From Pseudomonadota bacterium (lineage in GTDB: Bacteria; Pseudomonadota; Alphaproteobacteria; UBA8366; GCA-2717185), in the NCBI GenBank assembly GCA_027619655.1, contig JAQCHR010000165.1, positions 1-7,676 on the forward strand: a stretch of 7,676 nt of DNA, in the 5' to 3' direction. The position numbers and the translations under genes are program-made. This document shows positions 5,702 to 7,676 of this stretch, piece after piece. The notes beneath the pieces are model-generated. The model made no database searches. It saw nothing but the letters and a program-made list of their open reading frames with translations, and had not been told where the DNA came from. Every line of letters begins with the position of its first letter. Positions within the stretch are counted from its first letter, which is position 1.

Positions 5702-6463
5702 TCAATCGCAGAGGTGGCGAAGCCCGTGTATGTCGAGGATGAAGATGTCGTCGTCGACACGCCGGATCAGGTTTTTCTTTTCCAGCTTGTCCAGAGATGT
5801 GGAGATCGCCTGCCGCGTGGCGCCGACCATGGTGGCCAGTTCCTTCTGCGTGAAGTGCTGCCCCAGGCGCGCGATGTTCGGCTGTTCCTTGTTGACCTGC
5901 GCCAGCGTGAGCAGCAACTGGCAGAGGCGGCTGGTTTTCGACTGGGTCCCGATGATCTGCAGTAGTGCCGTGTAGCACTTGCTCTTGTGGACGAGCCCTT
6001 CGATGACCGCGATGGCGAGGTCGGGCGTCCGGTAAATCATTTCCTTCAGCTTCTCGCCGGGCAGCCAGAGCCCGACCGAGGGCTCGACCGCGATCGAGGA
6101 CCACATATGCTCGCCGCCGCCCAGGATCTGCGGCGCGCCGACGAAATGGCCTCGGGGCCAATAGGCCAGGGTAATTTCGCGCCCGTTCGCTGCATTGTAA
6201 TAAGATCGCACCTTGCCGGCCTTGATGAAGTGGATGCCGTAATGGGGATCGCCCTGGCGGAAGAAGAACTCGCCGGGCGCATACCGGGTTTCCCGGCCCT
6301 GCCGGGTTAGGGTCTGCAGCTCGTCTGCGGACAGCATGTCGAGGAAATTTGGTTCCCTGCCCAACGGCATGTCGGTCAGGGTCAGATGCAGCGCCGCGTG
6401 CAGCGACGGCCCGGTACCATCCCGGTCGAGGACATCGTTATACGCCGTTGCACCCGGCCTCAT
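5702..6463 (-). CDS. Crp/Fnr-family transcriptional regulator
   Basis: This 253-residue DNA-binding protein has a cyclic-nucleotide-binding-like beta-barrel (about 40-150), a dimerisation helix (about 150-175) and a C-terminal winged helix-turn-helix: FTQKELATMVGATRQAISTS (204-223) followed by LDKLEKKNLI. The recognition helix contains the GATRQ..S pattern common in this family. The Arg-Ser pair that binds cAMP in Crp is not seen (EHMWSSIAVEP instead), and the N-terminal cysteine cluster of Fnr is absent; Cys residues occur only at 163, 181 and 252. The signal is therefore probably neither cAMP nor an Fnr-type iron-sulfur cluster. The start at 6463 is chosen for the GGAGAGAG six bases upstream; the frame is open to 6532, but the earlier ATGs lack a ribosome site. 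It lies upstream of the amidase on the same strand and divergent from the cupin gene, the usual place for a local regulator. Confidence 0.85.
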   Translation of the reverse strand: MRPGATAYNDVLDRDGTGPSLHAALHLTLTDMPLGREPNFLDMLSADELQTLTRQGRETRYAPGEFFFRQGDPHYGIHFIKAGKVRSYYNAANGREITLAYWPRGHFVGAPQILGGGEHMWSSIAVEPSVGLWLPGEKLKEMIYRTPDLAIAVIEGLVHKSKCYTALLQIIGTQSKTSRLCQLLLTLAQVNKEQPNIARLGQHFTQKELATMVGATRQAISTSLDKLEKKNLIRRVDDDIFILDIHGLRHLCD

Positions 6464-6644
6464 CGGCTCTCTCCAGGCTGTGAGCATGAATTGCTGCGCT
6501 GCAAAACGGTAGCATCTGTCTAAATTTTGCACAACATATTAAGGTGATTAAAAAATAGGCAAATAAAATCGGTTGGCGGCTGGTTACAATCGAAGAGCCG
6601 GGGGCTAGACTATCCGCAGACCTGTTCTGGAGAGAGGAAGCATC
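6464..6644. promoter_or_regulatory. divergent promoter region between regulator and cupin gene
   Basis: This 181-base gap is distinctly AT-rich at 6510-6570 against the GC-rich surroundings. It should hold the promoters for both genes. It carries a half copy of the palindrome (GCAAATA at 6559-6565), an inverted pair GCAAAA (6501-6506) and TTTTGC (6525-6530), and a direct repeat ATTAA separated by GGTG (around 6538-6551). For the cupin gene, TAGACT (6605-6610) is a possible -10, but no good -35 was found. Both flanking genes have a TGGAGAGAG ribosome site. Confidence 0.55.
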
Positions 6645-7556
6645 ATGCCCGAGGGAACCAGCGGCGCGCCCTACGCCGAGACGAAATACACGAAACGCGC
6701 GCAGTATAACGACCCGCAGAACGCCTTCGCCTTTCGCTGGCCGGATGTGCCGCGCCGGCAGTTCCTGGCGGAGCGCGACCGGGCCTTCGACCCGGCGACG
6801 GGTACGGCGGATATTCCACTCGATTCCAGCGACGTGCTGGGCACCGCCTATACCGCCACGACGCCGACGATCCTGTGCCACTACCTGCGCATCGCGGCGG
6901 GCGATAATATTGCCACCGCATACCGGGCCAGCGGCGCGGTCTATTACGTGATGACCGGCGCGGGCGAAAGCACCCATGGCGACGATTGCATCGCCTGGGG
7001 TACGGGCGATGTGTTCTGCTTCCCCGGCGGTGGCGGCGATACCGTGCATGCGGCGGCGGGCGCGGATGCGGTGCTGTTCGTCACCACCAACGAACCGCTG
7101 CTCGCCTTCGAACGGCTGGAGCCGCCGGTGCAGGCGGTCGTCGAGGCGGTGCATTACCCGGCGGCGGAAATTGCCCGGCGGTTCGAGCCGGTCTTCGCCC
7201 GCGAGCAGATCAATGCGGAAGCCGGCCGCGCGATCCTGTTTTCCAGCCCGGCGCTGGGCGAATGCACCAACATGCTGCCGTCGATCAATGTGGCGATCAA
7301 CACGCTGCAGGCAGGCGGCGACCAGCGGCCGCACCGGCATAACGGCGTCGCGGTCACCCTGGCGATCGAAGGCGAGGGCATCCATTCGATGATCGAGGAC
7401 CAGCAGATTCCCTGGTCGACCGGCGCGGCGCAGATCACGCCGGCGACCGAACTGCATTCGCACCACAACCGCGGCACCAAGCGCATGGTCAGCCTCGTGG
7501 TGCAGGACGAGGCGCTGCATTACTACACGCGGACGCCGGGCTTTTCGTGGGATTAG
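6645..7556 (+). CDS. two-cupin protein, gentisate-dioxygenase-like, metal site in the second cupin
   Basis: This 303-residue soluble protein has two cupin barrels. The first (about 75-150) shows the fold pattern (ASGAVYYVMTGAGES, then GDVFCFPGG) but lacks the HxH and later His that bind metal. The second (about 215-290) has GGDQRPHRHNGVAVTLAIEG, with H230 and H232, and TPATELHSHHN, where H271 followed three residues later by N275 matches cupin motif 2. The usual Glu of motif 1 is missing, giving a three-His site as in gentisate 1,2-dioxygenase-type enzymes. In classic gentisate dioxygenase the histidines are in the first cupin; here the order is reversed. The start at 6645 has GGAGAGAGGAAG upstream. 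It is divergent from the Crp/Fnr gene, so that protein probably regulates it. A dioxygenase role is a reasonable guess; a hydrolase, isomerase or sensory cupin cannot be excluded. Confidence 0.75.
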   Translation: MPEGTSGAPYAETKYTKRAQYNDPQNAFAFRWPDVPRRQFLAERDRAFDPATGTADIPLDSSDVLGTAYTATTPTILCHYLRIAAGDNIATAYRASGAVYYVMTGAGESTHGDDCIAWGTGDVFCFPGGGGDTVHAAAGADAVLFVTTNEPLLAFERLEPPVQAVVEAVHYPAAEIARRFEPVFAREQINAEAGRAILFSSPALGECTNMLPSINVAINTLQAGGDQRPHRHNGVAVTLAIEGEGIHSMIEDQQIPWSTGAAQITPATELHSHHNRGTKRMVSLVVQDEALHYYTRTPGFSWD

Positions 7557-7625
7557 ACCGGATCGTGGTCTGTTGGAATGTAACCGTCCGGCCTGACCGC
7601 TCTGCCATGGATCGTTAGTGATGTT

Positions 7626-7676
7626 TAGTGTCCGCTTGTTTAGATGGACACTACCGGGATTTAGGGTGTGACGAAG
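7626..7676 (+). mobile_element. possible left end of an insertion sequence, truncated by the window edge
   Basis: TAGTGTCC (7626-7633) is perfectly inverted as GGACACTA (7646-7653) with a 12-base loop. Fifteen bases later a GTG at 7668 opens GTG-ACG-AAG (Met-Thr-Lys) to the window edge. A terminal hairpin followed at once by an MTK start resembles the left end of IS3-family elements, whose OrfA often begins MTK. Only 51 bases are visible, so no transposase motif can be shown. It could instead be a stem-loop ending the cupin transcript, though there is no T tract. A weak hairpin also spans the cupin stop (7555-7559 with 7567-7571); nothing else is seen in 7557-7625. Confidence 0.3.

Noticed and set aside
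5571..6161. N-terminal extension of the amidase frame, antisense-overlapping-frame reading through the regulator gene
   Set aside because: The open frame continues upstream of 5570, but the extension is low-complexity and overlaps the clear Crp/Fnr gene on the same strand in another frame. The amidase homology and a good ribosome site both begin at 5570.
6438..7520. Minus-strand open frame of 360 codons opposite the cupin gene
   Set aside because: It is antisense to a gene with clear cupin motifs, has no recognisable domain, and would run into the divergent promoter region.

Overview
The window is GC-rich DNA with Shine-Dalgarno starts and short intergenic gaps, most like an alphaproteobacterium. 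That placement is inferred from composition and protein style; no rRNA or marker gene is present. It carries one metabolic locus flanked on the left by worn-down signalling genes and on the right by what may be the edge of an insertion sequence. No tRNA, rRNA or CRISPR array was seen.

Left part (1-1485): the 3' end of an unidentified gene (1-119), a rho-independent terminator (198-220), a structured leader (228-266), and a small histidine phosphotransfer (Hpt) protein (283-666). An 819-base stretch without a convincing intact gene follows. It holds a long stem-loop (794-839), a decayed response-regulator receiver remnant (about 845-1096), and a long leader with two adjacent perfect palindromes (1267-1280, 1283-1294).

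Middle (1486-4146, + strand): a three-gene ABC importer operon of the SsuABC/TauABC/NMT1 type. It encodes a secreted substrate-binding protein, a permease and an ATPase, with the last two genes overlapping by ATGA.

Right part (4164-7556): a convergent amidase-signature enzyme (minus strand) that closely resembles the amidase lobe of allophanate hydrolase but lacks that family's C-terminal domain. Upstream of it on the same strand is a Crp/Fnr-type regulator. Divergent from the regulator is a 303-residue two-cupin protein related to gentisate-dioxygenase-like bicupins. Its metal-binding histidines lie in the second cupin rather than the first.

The most interesting point is that an identical 12-base palindrome, GCAAATATTTGC, lies upstream of both the transporter operon (1283-1294) and the amidase (5657-5668). 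A half-site (6559-6565) lies in the divergent regulator/cupin promoter region. This suggests the transporter, amidase, regulator and cupin protein form one regulon. A plausible reading is uptake of a small carboxylated or nitrogen-containing compound, ring or bond cleavage by the cupin enzyme, and amide hydrolysis by the amidase. The substrate cannot be read from the sequence.
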